DNA from: Desmonostoc vinosum HA7617-LM4
GTDB lineage: Bacteria; Cyanobacteriota; Cyanobacteriia; Cyanobacteriales; Nostocaceae
Direction: 5' to 3'
Assembly (NCBI GenBank): GCA_019359515.1
Contig: JAHHHC010000010.1
Location: 1-64,000 of the forward strand
Length of the DNA stretch: 64,000 nt
Position numbers and translations under genes: made by a program. The stretch's first letter is position 1. Each line of letters opens with the position of its first letter. The notes under the pieces were generated by a model. That model was given only the letters and a program-made list of their open reading frames with translations. It was not told the origin of the DNA and searched no databases. Shown here piece by piece: positions 16,882 through 25,794 of the stretch.

Positions 16882-19170
16882 TTATCGAGTTGCCATCTGT
16901 GCCTCAGAAACCCAATTAGCGTGGAAGCCGTAAGGAACGCGCTGTGGGATGATTATCCGCGCTACAGGCAAAGCTGTGATATTTCGAGCATCAACGACTA
17001 ATAGCTCAGACTTTTTCGTTAGTGCATCCCAAACCATAGTCAGCAACCAGCCATCATCTTCAGAAGTAGCACCAGGACGAGGTGCAAAGACACTATCACC
17101 ACCAAAGCGTCCCCGACCAAATTCATGTACTTGAGTGCTACCAGTCTGCAAGTCATACTTGAGCAGACCATCCAACAAAAGTCTAGGTCTCATGTAAGTA
17201 GCCTGTCGGGATGCGTAGACGTAACGTGTCTTTCGCCCAGTTAGGTTATCGTTAATCCGAGGAAATTCCGTGGCGGTATCATAGTTATTGAGCAATTCTT
17301 CTTTCACAACACCCGTTGCTAAGTTGATCCGATAGAGATACAGCCGGAAGTGTTCAAATTCAGTATCTCCGCCCTCACCATTGTCTTTTTGAGGAATAAA
17401 CAGATAGGTATCAGGTGCCCTGGTGGCGATAAGTACTACTTCGTTGCCTTCCTCCCAAGCGTTAGCAACATGGTAGAGCATACAGGTCGAGATATTGAAC
17501 CAGCGGATAGTTCGGTTATCCCCGTGGCGAGGTAGAACCCCGATACGGCTGGGGTTTTGCTTCTCAAACTTAATAGGTAATTGATCCTGCATAATCCGCA
17601 TAGGACTGAAGACTAGCGGCATATCCAGAATCAGGGTGTAGTGTTGAGTGATGGCAAAATCATGCATCATCACTGGCGAAGGTATATCGATAGGAACGGT
17701 TCGCAACATTTCGCCCTCTGCGGATACCACGCTGTATTCGAGATAAGGGGGAGCGATAGGTGCAAAGCCAATCACAATCATTTCACCTGTTTCGGCATCG
17801 ACTTTTGGGTGAGCTGTAAAGGTAGAAGCAAGCTTACTGTTAAAGGTATGTACGCCAACAGTTTCTAAGTCGGGAAGACGAATTTCATAAGGTGCGCCAG
17901 CTTCCCATAGTGCCAGCAGTTTACCCGCGTGCCATATAGTTGAGGTGTTACCAGTATTCTTCATCATCAAGCCATAAGGAGCATCAAACCGAGGCAGGTT
18001 CAGCAAACCTGGCCAAATTGCCTTACCTTGTTTTCGCTCAATCTCAAACCCCTCTGTGCGAATGTAGCGGTTGCGATAGCTGGCTTTGCGATTGCTAATA
18101 TTTACTGCATGGAGCATTCCATCCCCATCTAACCAGTGATGGAGTCCGATAGGGCCGAATTGGGGGTTAGGGCCGTTGCGGAGAAATATGCCATTGAGTC
18201 CTTCGGGTAGTTCACCGATGACGGTGAGGTTATCAGCAGTTACTTCTTGTTTGACTGGGGCAAAATTATCAGTCAAATAAAAATCTGCCATATCTTCTGC
18301 CAGGATATTAACTCTGGCAGTAGTGCTGAGGCGGCTCAAAATTTGGTAAGGTACACGTGCATAGTAGCCAGTGACCGAAGGCCCTTTATTGACTACTGAT
18401 GACCGCTCCATCTGTAAGACATTAGCTAAGAATTTGCTATCCATCAAAGTGGTCATAAATCGCCGCTGCAAAGTACTAGGGCGAGTACCAGCTGGGGCTG
18501 CTGTGGCAGTCGCGAGGGTTTGTATGAGTTCCTTTTCTTTTGCATTTAACACACCCTCGATATACATCAGCGAGTTGAGAGCTTCGTATAACTCCTGAAA
18601 ATCTTTTTCGTCAGGATAATTTCCTAAATAGGCTTGAAGCCAGCTATGACACTCTTCTGGCTTGATAGGTTGATTGTTTGACAATAGAGTTTTAATTTCT
18701 GGATCTTCAGTCAATCCTTTTTGTTGTGCAACTCGCTGTAAAAATTCTTTTTCTTCAGGTTCTAGTACTCCATCAATCCAAGCAATACCAACGAGAATTT
18801 TTAACAAATCTTTAGCATTTTTTGATGGTTTATGTACTATTTCAGCTTGAGGAATTGGTACTTCAAAATGCTCATTTGTAGTGGCATCAGGACGAATATT
18901 ATTCTCTGTGGAAAACAAGATTTTTGAACTGTTTGCTGTTTTGACAACAATAAATAAATCGGGATTACCTTCAAATTTCTCCAATTTACCTTTAAAATCA
19001 GCTTCAGTATAATTAATTTCAAAAGCGCCATTACTATTGGTTTTAACTTGTCCTAACTTATCTTTATTGGCAATATCTTTATCAAATGCTTCAACTATTA
19101 AGTTAGGAATTCCTAAACCGCTTTCAGCTTCGTAAATTCGTCCAGTAACTTTAAATGTCATCAAATTCAT
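16882..19170 (-). CDS. Carotenoid oxygenase with N-terminal beta-sandwich and TerB-like domains
   Basis: 762 aa, about 280 more than a normal carotenoid cleavage oxygenase. Residues 5-110 form a transthyretin/carboxypeptidase-regulatory-like beta domain (VTGRIYEAESGLGIPNLIVE). Residues 116-221 look like a TerB-like helical domain with two half repeats, each with an acidic turn (GIAWIDGVLEPEEKEF and LMYIEGVLNAKEKEL). From about 300 to the end is the oxygenase beta-propeller, starting GIFLRNGPNPQFGP, with the four iron-binding histidines at 454 (FTAHPK), 503 (MMHDFA), 567 (LYHVAN) and 750 (GFHANW). The enzyme would cleave a carotenoid or apocarotenoid double bond with O2. The extra domains suggest a membrane or partner-docked form; that is inference. 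The 740-base upstream spacer may carry regulation. Confidence 0.85.
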   Translation of the reverse strand: MNLMTFKVTGRIYEAESGLGIPNLIVEAFDKDIANKDKLGQVKTNSNGAFEINYTEADFKGKLEKFEGNPDLFIVVKTANSSKILFSTENNIRPDATTNEHFEVPIPQAEIVHKPSKNAKDLLKILVGIAWIDGVLEPEEKEFLQRVAQQKGLTEDPEIKTLLSNNQPIKPEECHSWLQAYLGNYPDEKDFQELYEALNSLMYIEGVLNAKEKELIQTLATATAAPAGTRPSTLQRRFMTTLMDSKFLANVLQMERSSVVNKGPSVTGYYARVPYQILSRLSTTARVNILAEDMADFYLTDNFAPVKQEVTADNLTVIGELPEGLNGIFLRNGPNPQFGPIGLHHWLDGDGMLHAVNISNRKASYRNRYIRTEGFEIERKQGKAIWPGLLNLPRFDAPYGLMMKNTGNTSTIWHAGKLLALWEAGAPYEIRLPDLETVGVHTFNSKLASTFTAHPKVDAETGEMIVIGFAPIAPPYLEYSVVSAEGEMLRTVPIDIPSPVMMHDFAITQHYTLILDMPLVFSPMRIMQDQLPIKFEKQNPSRIGVLPRHGDNRTIRWFNISTCMLYHVANAWEEGNEVVLIATRAPDTYLFIPQKDNGEGGDTEFEHFRLYLYRINLATGVVKEELLNNYDTATEFPRINDNLTGRKTRYVYASRQATYMRPRLLLDGLLKYDLQTGSTQVHEFGRGRFGGDSVFAPRPGATSEDDGWLLTMVWDALTKKSELLVVDARNITALPVARIIIPQRVPYGFHANWVSEAQMATR

Positions 19171-19911
19171 CCTTGTTTTAGTTATTTTTTAAAAAGTAAC
19201 GCTTGGCGATTGAAATCAGCTTTAAATGCATGTGAGAGGTTATTTTAAAAGCTTTTAGCATCAGCTTGAGCGTTGCCAAAAAATGGATAAAGTTTAGCTC
19301 AGCAAACTTGAGCGTTTTCAATGTTTCAAAATTTGAATGAAAATGCAAGGACAGTTAAGACAGTTAAGACAGTTAAGCAAATATTTAATAAATACTTAAT
19401 AATTGGTTTTTAGACTCTTGAGCTTTTTGAGCCGATCACCCCTACTTCGACCGCACAAGGAAGTTGCTAAGCTGTGGCGGCTGAAAACCTTGACTACAAA
19501 CGATTGACAGCCTTGATTTTGAAGCCGTTTCTTAACCCTCTTTTATTACTCTGGGTAAAGTATAATTAAGGGCGATCGCACGTTTGATACTTCAACCATT
19601 TGTACTATTTAACCTAATTAAATCTTGGCTACAAGTCTTTACAGTTACTAAATTCTCTGAGGTTTTTTTGAAACTTAAAATGCTTGTCAATAATCTCACT
19701 TCTTCAATTTTTCAAAACTGCAATCTCCCGTATTTCCACTTTTCCTCTGCCTAGAGTGACAAAAGAGGGTTAACATCAGGACAACTAGACAAATAACAAA
19801 TGACCAATAGCCGTTAATGCCGAGCAAGTGCTAAAATTATCATCTCAGCACTATCAATTGGCTGCAAACTGGTATATGTATATGCAAATTTAGGAGAATG
19901 GTTCCTCAATT
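19171..19911. other. 740-base spacer between the oxygenase and rpsP
   Basis: No gene was found. It must hold promoters for both flanking, divergent units. A 9-bp unit GACAGTTAA is repeated three times in tandem at 19350-19376. A ribosome site (AGGAG, about 19892) lies 15-20 bases before rpsP. The length leaves room for a small RNA, but I see no recognisable one. Confidence 0.4.
19350..19376. repeat. Three tandem copies of a 9-bp unit
   Basis: GACAGTTAA occurs three times without a gap. It lies about 180 bases upstream of the carotenoid-oxygenase start. Phased 9-mers could be regulator sites or simple slippage. Confidence 0.6.
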
Positions 19912-20172
19912 ATGATCAAACTGCGCTTGAAGCGATATGGAAAAAAGCGGGAAGCAAGTTACCGCATTGTCGCTATAAACAACCTGGCTCGCCGTGATGG
20001 TCGCCCTCTAGAAGAATTGGGATTTTACAACCCTAGAACCGATGAAGTGCGGCTCAATATTCCCGGCATCGTCAAGCGACTACAACAAGGCGCTCAACCC
20101 ACTGACACCGTCCGTCGCATCCTGGTAAAAGCTAATGTTTTTGAACAGGTCAGTGCAACAACCGTATCCTAA
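19912..20172 (+). CDS. rpsP: Small ribosomal subunit protein bS16
   Basis: 86 aa, usual length. The N-terminal signature [20 protein letters not shown] and the following [20 protein letters not shown] are those of S16. It binds 16S rRNA early in assembly of the 30S body. Start at 19912 is supported by an AGGAG upstream. It is followed by a KH-domain protein and PhoH, an order common in cyanobacteria. Confidence 0.97.
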   Translation: MIKLRLKRYGKKREASYRIVAINNLARRDGRPLEELGFYNPRTDEVRLNIPGIVKRLQQGAQPTDTVRRILVKANVFEQVSATTVS

Positions 20173-20230
20173 AGTCGGAACACAGTCCCCACTAGCCAGA
20201 CCCAACTATGTTGGGTTGGTAAACTTTTTG

Positions 20231-20569
20231 ATGCAGCCATTTTTAGAATCTCCAGAGTCTTTGAGCATTGATTGTGAAATTTCTCATACCCTAAACCGGG
20301 TCTGGATTCGTATCGCCTTTGAAAGCGCAGATAAAGGCAAAGTATTTGGTCGGGGAGGACGCAATATTCAAGCGATGCGGACGGTAATTGCAGCAGCAGC
20401 CTCAGCTGCTGGACAATCGGTATACTTGGATATCTATGGTAGTACCTCCTCTAATCGAGAAGGTATGTCTTTTGATGAAGACCAAGAACAACGATTACCG
20501 CTGCCTAAATCGAAAGAAAAACGTGGAAACGGCCCCTCACGACCTGTCGCCAAACCCCGCTATCACTAG
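20231..20569 (+). CDS. KH-domain RNA-binding protein (KhpA-like)
   Basis: 112 aa from the ATG at 20231; the frame is open back into rpsP, but the extra residues look non-native. A single KH domain contains GKVFGRGGRNIQAMRTVI, the GxxG loop that grips single-stranded RNA, after a strand phrase LNRVWIRIAFES. The C-terminal 30 residues are basic and disordered (KSKEKRGNGPSRPVAKPRYH). Gene order after rpsP matches the KhpA/YlqC family of RNA chaperones. A perfect 13-bp terminator hairpin follows at 20647. Confidence 0.85.
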   Translation: MQPFLESPESLSIDCEISHTLNRVWIRIAFESADKGKVFGRGGRNIQAMRTVIAAAASAAGQSVYLDIYGSTSSNREGMSFDEDQEQRLPLPKSKEKRGNGPSRPVAKPRYH

Positions 20570-20646
20570 ATTTAATCAAGGGGTAAATCTCAGTGATAAC
20601 AACAAGTGGTCTGTCCCACTGAATTTTGAGTGGTTAGCGATGGTTA

Positions 20647-20677
20647 GATTCCCGACTTTCGGAAAAAGTCGGGAATC
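20647..20677 (+). terminator. Terminator behind rpsP-KH
   Basis: GATTCCCGACTTT (20647-20659) and its exact complement (20665-20677) form a 13-bp stem with a 5-base loop, placed 77 bases after the KH gene stop. Confidence 0.75.
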
Positions 20678-20812
20678 TTGCAGCCTCTGAAAATTAATGA
20701 AACAAACTACTAGTGGTCTTTGAAAAATTTAAGATTAAATTTAAAGAAAAATTACCCTGCAAAGCCAACACTAAGACCTTTGTCGAAACTTGCCCTTCAC
20801 AAATTGTAAAAT

Positions 20813-21769
20813 ATGATGGCAGATGCCTTAACAATTCAGCTGCCTAACGTTGCTAGTGCGATCGCTTTAGCGGGGGATGGAGAAGAAAATCTCAAAATTC
20901 TATCTCGGCAAACAGGGGCCAGTTTGGTGTTACGTGGACAGGAATTATACATTACTGGCACAGAGAAACAAATTGACCAGGCTGCTAAAATAGTGCGATC
21001 GCTTGAATATCTCTGGATCAAAGGCAACAACATCTCCAGTGCAGACATTTTAACAGCTCGTCAAGCCTTAGATAGCGATCGGCAAGAAGAATTACAAGAG
21101 TTACAGCGAGATGTCCTCGCCAGAACTCGCCGGGGTGATGAAGTCCGTGCTAAAACTTTTCGCCAGCGTCAATACGTAGACGCTATACGTAAACGCGACC
21201 TGACATTTTGTGTAGGCCCGGCTGGTACTGGCAAAACTTACCTTGCCGTTGTTGTGGCTGTGCAAGCACTCCTGGCTAACCAATTTGAAAAATTAATTCT
21301 CACTCGTCCAGCCGTCGAAGCTGGTGAAAAACTGGGCTTTTTACCTGGAGATTTGCAGCAGAAAATTAATCCTTATCTCCGTCCGCTTTACGATGCTATC
21401 AACGAATTCATCGACCCGGAAAAAGTTCCTAATTTAATGGAACGTGGTGTAATTGAAGTTGCACCCCTTGCTTATATGCGAGGACGCACCCTTAACAATG
21501 CTTTTGTGATTGTGGATGAAGCGCAAAATACTACACCTGCTCAAATGAAAATGGTTTTAACTCGTTTGGGTTTCCGTTCGCGGATGGTGATAACGGGTGA
21601 TATGACACAAACCGATTTACCACTCAATCAACAATCAGGTTTAGGAGTGGCGATACAAGTTCTAAGACATGTTGAAGGGATTACTTTTTGCGAGTTTTCT
21701 CAAAAAGATGTCGTCCGCCATCCTCTAGTGCAGCGTATTGTTGCTGCTTACGAAAGATATGAGAAGTAA
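20813..21769 (+). CDS. phoH: PhoH-family ATPase
   Basis: 318 aa. An N-terminal KH-like extension (about 1-75) precedes the PhoH ATPase: Walker A FCVGPAGTGKTYLAVV, the phrase LTRPAVEAGEKLGFLPGDLQ, Walker B AFVIVDEAQNTTPAQMKMVLTR shortened here as VDEAQN, and the sensor ITGDMTQTDLP. The N-terminal part fits the long PhoL/YbeZ-type of the family, linked in other bacteria to ribosome maturation with YbeY. Two ATG codons in a row make the start 20813 or 20816. The first 60 bases carry a HIP1 site. Confidence 0.93.
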   Translation: MMADALTIQLPNVASAIALAGDGEENLKILSRQTGASLVLRGQELYITGTEKQIDQAAKIVRSLEYLWIKGNNISSADILTARQALDSDRQEELQELQRDVLARTRRGDEVRAKTFRQRQYVDAIRKRDLTFCVGPAGTGKTYLAVVVAVQALLANQFEKLILTRPAVEAGEKLGFLPGDLQQKINPYLRPLYDAINEFIDPEKVPNLMERGVIEVAPLAYMRGRTLNNAFVIVDEAQNTTPAQMKMVLTRLGFRSRMVITGDMTQTDLPLNQQSGLGVAIQVLRHVEGITFCEFSQKDVVRHPLVQRIVAAYERYEK

Positions 21770-21927
21770 TGATTAATTGTTAGTCGGTAGACTTGTATAA
21801 AGTATTTATTTTTCTCACGCAGAGGCGCAGAGACACAGAGAAAGAGTTGAAGAGTGGAATTTTTGCAATGAGTTTAGTGGTTAATGGTAAAAAACATAAT
21901 TAATAATTCACAAAGGACAAATGACAA

Positions 21928-22332
21928 ATGACCACAACATTAAAAGAGTTTTTGGAAGCTTGTGAAACTTTAGGAACTTTGCGTTTAATTGTTACTAGTA
22001 GCGCTGCTGTTTTAGAAGCACGGGGCAAAATTGAAAAGCTTTTTTATGCAGAGTTGCCGAAAGGAAAGTATGCGAATATGCATACTGAAGGGTTTGAGTT
22101 TCACTTGAATATGGATAAGATTACTCAGGTGAAGTTTGAGACTGGTGAAGCGAAAAGGGGTAATTTTACAACTTATGCTATCCGGTTTTTGGATGAAAAA
22201 CAGGAAGCGGCTTTGAGTATATTTTTGCAATGGGGTAAGCCGGGAGAATATGAACCAGGGCAAGTGGAAGCTTGGCAAACTCTCAAAGAACAGTATGGGG
22301 ATGTTTGGCAACCTTTACCAACAGAGGTTTAA
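21928..22332 (+). CDS. Conserved-type cyanobacterial protein, 134 aa
   Basis: Starts MTTTLKEFLEACETLGTLRL. A compact alpha/beta protein with no signal or membrane segment; distinctive words are GKYANMHTEGFEFHLNMD and EAALSIFLQWGKPGEYEPGQ. The pattern (protein binding a small molecule through a beta sheet) recalls heme-utilisation/HutX-like folds, but I would not press that. It has its own spacer on both sides. Function unknown. Confidence 0.55.
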   Translation: MTTTLKEFLEACETLGTLRLIVTSSAAVLEARGKIEKLFYAELPKGKYANMHTEGFEFHLNMDKITQVKFETGEAKRGNFTTYAIRFLDEKQEAALSIFLQWGKPGEYEPGQVEAWQTLKEQYGDVWQPLPTEV

Positions 22333-22340
22333 ATAATAGG

Positions 22341-22433
22341 CTGCTGATAGTTGCTTTTCTGATTTCTGATGATGCTAAGTTTATTACTGGCACGACTATT
22401 AAGGTTGATGGTGTATATTCTGCTGCTATTTAA
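22341..22433 (+). pseudogene. C-terminal scrap of a short-chain dehydrogenase
   Basis: Translates to IVAFLISDDAKFITGTTIKV, DGVYSAAI and stop. FL.SD.A.FITG..I.VDGG is the hallmark end of SDR family enzymes. Only about 30 codons remain; the NAD-binding and catalytic parts are gone. Confidence 0.75.
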
Positions 22434-22441
22434 TTTTTTCA

Positions 22442-23233
22442 ATGAACAAACAGATGCCTGTAATGAAGGTGATTTGGAGTTTTTGTTTAATGGTTCTGTG
22501 TCTACTATGGCATGGAGAAGCTGTTGCCAATGAATTATCTGAACGCTTAGCAAATTTCCCGCAGTGGGAAAAATTAACTTCCGTGCAACCAGCTTCAGGG
22601 GATTTGGTTTACCCTGAGTGGATGGCTGGTTATTGGCAAATAACAAGTAAATTGGTGGATTTGGCTGCACCTTTAGCACCATATATAGTTACACCAGGGT
22701 TTGAAGGTAATCGCCGACAACTCAATCAGCCTGTAAGTTTTTTAGTAAGATTTGTTCAAGGTAAACCGCCTGTTTCTCTGTTAAAATTTTTCCCGACTAG
22801 AGATGATAAATCATCAATATTAGTAGCTGATAGAGCATTTAATAGTTTGAATTTGGCACGAGCTTATTTAGGAGATGAAGCTGTTTTAGGAGTGAAATTA
22901 GACCCAGATTCACCTAATCGTCAAATTACATTTTTAAGAGGAGAACGCCAACTAGTTTCTATCGTTACTGCACGCGCTACAGAAACTACACCTGATGGGA
23001 GATTTATTACTTCAGAAGTATTTCAACAATTATTTAAAGGTGGTTCACGCCCTTATTTAAACTCTGTTGAATCTACTACTGCTTACCAAAAACTTTCTAC
23101 ATCAAAGCCTACGATTGAGGCAGATCAAGTTACTGCTGTCTATCTTTCACCACAAGATCCAGATTATTTTCAGGCTGGCGATCGCCCAGTTGCTCTTTAT
23201 CGCTATCACTTAGAATTTACTCGTTCTCACTAA
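22442..23233 (+). CDS. DUF6816-type exported protein
   Basis: 263 aa. Signal peptide MNKQMPVMKVIWSFCLMVLC followed by LLWHGEAVAN, with a likely cut after AVA. The mature domain begins LSERLANFPQWEKL and continues YPEWMAGYWQITSKLVDL, the pattern of a family shared by cyanobacteria and chloroplasts (lipocalin-like beta protein). It probably acts in the periplasm or thylakoid lumen; its role is not known. Intact, transcribed alone after a dehydrogenase scrap. Confidence 0.7.
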   Translation: MNKQMPVMKVIWSFCLMVLCLLWHGEAVANELSERLANFPQWEKLTSVQPASGDLVYPEWMAGYWQITSKLVDLAAPLAPYIVTPGFEGNRRQLNQPVSFLVRFVQGKPPVSLLKFFPTRDDKSSILVADRAFNSLNLARAYLGDEAVLGVKLDPDSPNRQITFLRGERQLVSIVTARATETTPDGRFITSEVFQQLFKGGSRPYLNSVESTTAYQKLSTSKPTIEADQVTAVYLSPQDPDYFQAGDRPVALYRYHLEFTRSH

Positions 23234-23330
23234 TAAATTTTCTTGTGGTGCAGGACGAAAAGCCCACCGAACTAACAAAAGGATGTTTTTACCAGACGCG
23301 TGGAGCGAGGAAAAACGGCGTTCTTGTTCT

Positions 23331-23426
23331 ATTAATTACGAATTACGTTAGCGCAGCGTTAGCGAGTCCTCGATAGCGAAGCGTTAGCGACGCAGGAGCG
23401 TCGCGTCATTACGAATTACGAATTAC
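23331..23426. repeat. TTAGCG-type dispersed repeat, copy 2
   Basis: A short version (TTAGCGCAGCGTTAGCGAGT, CGACGCAGGAGCGTCGCG) bounded by ATTACGAATTACG. It overlaps the 3' end of the minus-strand gene at 23409. Confidence 0.85.
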
Positions 23427-24032
23427 CTTCAGCCAATGTGGATAAGCATAAGAATCCGCAGCTAGTAATTTTGACCAGCGATAAGTATTAAATACTCGGC
23501 TAGTTGTTAAGCGTAGATTTTCCAGCAGACGGGCATCTTCGCCAAACGCTTCAAAAGCAAGACTCCACCAAGCTTGATTCTCAACTCTTAGCTCAGTAAT
23601 TTCCACACTACAACCGTTATCAATTTGCTCATTGCTTATAACAGGTTGTGCAGAAAAATCAGGTAAAACTTGATAAAGTTGCGAGTGGCGAACTTTTTGA
23701 ACATTTACCCAAACCGAATTTTCCAAAACCATTGCAGGCTGAAAACTTTCTCCTGTGGAGTCTTCGCATAGCCATTTGTGCCATTTTTCAACCTTACCCT
23801 CTACTAATTCCCCAAAACGCACCGTACCAAATTCTGCCTTACGCCATTTAACTTCCAGCCGTCCTTGCCGCAATTTGATCCCCAAATAATCACACTCTGG
23901 GCTGTAGAGATACCAATCTTCCCGTTCCTGTGGAGCTTGCTTTTTGTCAATCAAACAATTTTGTTCAAACCAGACTTGAACATTTTCCGGTATCGCACCA
24001 GGGTAAAACCAGCGTAATTCGTTAGTAGTCAT
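23409..24032 (-). CDS. Unrecognised cyanobacterial protein ending in a repeat, 207 aa
   Basis: Starts MTTNELRWFYPGAIPENVQV. Charged strand pairs such as YLGIKLRQGRLEVKWRK, EFGTVRFGELVEGKVEKWHKW shortened as FGTVRFGEL, and CSVEITELRVENQAWWSLAF suggest a beta-barrel like the CYTH/triphosphate-tunnel fold, though the family's EXEXK motif is not clear. The last residues (VIRNS) and the stop codon are encoded by the edge of the repeat at 23331-23426, so the gene end has been remodelled. Function unknown. Confidence 0.55.
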   Translation of the reverse strand: MTTNELRWFYPGAIPENVQVWFEQNCLIDKKQAPQEREDWYLYSPECDYLGIKLRQGRLEVKWRKAEFGTVRFGELVEGKVEKWHKWLCEDSTGESFQPAMVLENSVWVNVQKVRHSQLYQVLPDFSAQPVISNEQIDNGCSVEITELRVENQAWWSLAFEAFGEDARLLENLRLTTSRVFNTYRWSKLLAADSYAYPHWLKVIRNS

Positions 24033-24294
24033 TTGTCATTGGTTATTGGTCATTTCTTTGTATCTCCGCGTCCCCCTTCTTCTGTCGGAGACGCTGCGCG
24101 AACGGGTGACGCTGACGCTCCTTCTTTGTAGGAGTACGTCGCTAGCGCTAACGCAACCAACAGAAACTGCGCTTGTCTGCGACTGCCTCACTGCGTTCTC
24201 CTCATTTAGCCGAAGCGGCCCTGATAATGGGAGAATAAAAAACGAGAAATAACACTTACATTGTGTTGCCTCCAGCCCAAAGGAATATTTAGAA

Positions 24295-24840
24295 ATGTGG
24301 AAACGTATTGTATTAATTTTGCTATTGGTGTTGAGCTTTAGCGTGAGTAATCCTGGTTTAGCGGCTGCGTCTGGACTCAAAAGCTTTGTGGACACTGCTG
24401 ATGGCTATCAGTTTTTATATCCTAACGGCTGGTTGCAGGTTAAAGTTGCTAACGGCCCAGATGTGGTATTTCATGATTTGATAGAGGTATCTGAAAACGT
24501 CTCTGTAGTGATTAGCCCTGTTCCAGATGGTAAAACTTTAGCTGAACTAGGAACACCGACAGAAGTAGGATATAAGTTAGGTAAAGCTGCACTGGCTCCT
24601 CCTGATTCCGGTCGTTCAGCCGAATTAGTTAACGCTGCACAGCAAGAAGTTGACGGTAAAACATATTACCTACTAGAGTATGCAGTTAAGCTTCCCAATC
24701 AACAACAACGTCACAATATAGCCAGTGTCGCAGTTAGCCGTGGTAAGCTTTTTACCTTCAATGCATCAGTACCTGAAAAGCGTTGGCCAAAACTCAAAAG
24801 AACTATCGATGAAGTTATAAATTCTTTTTCTGTGTACTAG
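24295..24840 (+). CDS. psbP: PsbP-family (CyanoP) photosystem II protein
   Basis: 181 aa. Signal peptide MWKRIVLILLLVLSFSVSNP then GLAAASGLKSFVD. The PsbP domain is clear: DGYQFLYPNGWLQV, VVFHDLIEVSENVSVVISP, LGTPTEVGYKLGKA and a C-terminal LFTFNASVPEKRWPK. In cyanobacteria CyanoP is a lumenal PSII assembly or stability factor, often a lipoprotein. Here no cysteine stands near the signal cleavage site, so lipid anchoring is not predicted. The upstream spacer contains short TTAGCG-like repeat words. Confidence 0.9.
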   Translation: MWKRIVLILLLVLSFSVSNPGLAAASGLKSFVDTADGYQFLYPNGWLQVKVANGPDVVFHDLIEVSENVSVVISPVPDGKTLAELGTPTEVGYKLGKAALAPPDSGRSAELVNAAQQEVDGKTYYLLEYAVKLPNQQQRHNIASVAVSRGKLFTFNASVPEKRWPKLKRTIDEVINSFSVY

Positions 24841-24965
24841 TCATTTGTCATTTGGAATGGGGACTAGGGAATTGAGAATTGGGAATTATCTTTCTCCCTG
24901 AGCTTCCCCAGCTTTTTTACTTCCTCATCTCCCTCATCCCCCTCATCCCCCTCATCTCCCTATTT

Positions 24966-25562
24966 ATGGGCATTCCACCTTTTGTACTTGCTTCAGCTTC
25001 CCCGGCGCGGCGTCGCTTGCTGCAAACTGTTGGGATTGAACCGATAGTTAGAGTCAGTGATTTTGATGAGTCGCAAATCCAATTAAGTGAGCCTGCACAA
25101 CTAGTGCAAACTCTTGCTCGATGCAAGGCAGAGACTGTATCTCCACAGTTTGAATCGGCTTTGGTTATGGGTTGTGATTCGGTGTTAGCATTGAATGGTG
25201 AGATTTATGGCAAACCAGCAGACGCTTTTGAAGCGATCGCTCGTTGGCAAATAATGCAAGGTAATTTTGGCGACCTGTACACAGGTCATGCCTTAATAGA
25301 CCTCTGTCAAAACCGTACTTTGGTAAGGTGCCAGGTAACGAGAGTTTACTTTGCACAAATGAGCGATAGCGCCATCAGTGCCTATGTCGCTACAGGTGAA
25401 CCCCTCAAGTGTGCTGGAGCCTTTGCCCTTGAGGGTTTTGGTAGTCTCTTCGTAGAAAAAATTGCCGGATGTCACAGCAACGTCATTGGACTCAGCTTAC
25501 CCTTACTGCGACAGATGCTAGCTGAACTAGGATACGATGTCACTGATTTTTGGCGAGAATGA
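24966..25562 (+). CDS. maf: Maf-family nucleoside triphosphate pyrophosphatase
   Basis: 198 aa from the ATG at 24966; the open frame upstream translates a run of CTCATCCCC repeats and is not native. The N-terminal [16 protein letters not shown] is the Maf substrate loop; [20 protein letters not shown] and the C-terminal [14 protein letters not shown] complete the family pattern. Maf proteins hydrolyse non-canonical or methylated nucleotides such as dTTP/UTP or m7GTP; which substrate applies is not decided by the sequence. Confidence 0.92.
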   Translation: MGIPPFVLASASPARRRLLQTVGIEPIVRVSDFDESQIQLSEPAQLVQTLARCKAETVSPQFESALVMGCDSVLALNGEIYGKPADAFEAIARWQIMQGNFGDLYTGHALIDLCQNRTLVRCQVTRVYFAQMSDSAISAYVATGEPLKCAGAFALEGFGSLFVEKIAGCHSNVIGLSLPLLRQMLAELGYDVTDFWRE

Positions 25563-25794
25563 GTTGTCATTAGTCATCCCTTCTCCTTCTTCGATGACTA
25601 ATAACTATTACCAATTTGAAAAAAGAATGCGACAAATGTAAACTTTAAAACTCATGCCAGATCTAATGTACAACCACAAAGTTAGACAATTCCAGTCAAA
25701 TAGAAGTAGATTTATATTATAAGTAGTGGGTAATTTAATTATGTTGATTAATTATTACCCATTTTTAATGTCTAGTTAATCATCAAAAACAGTT

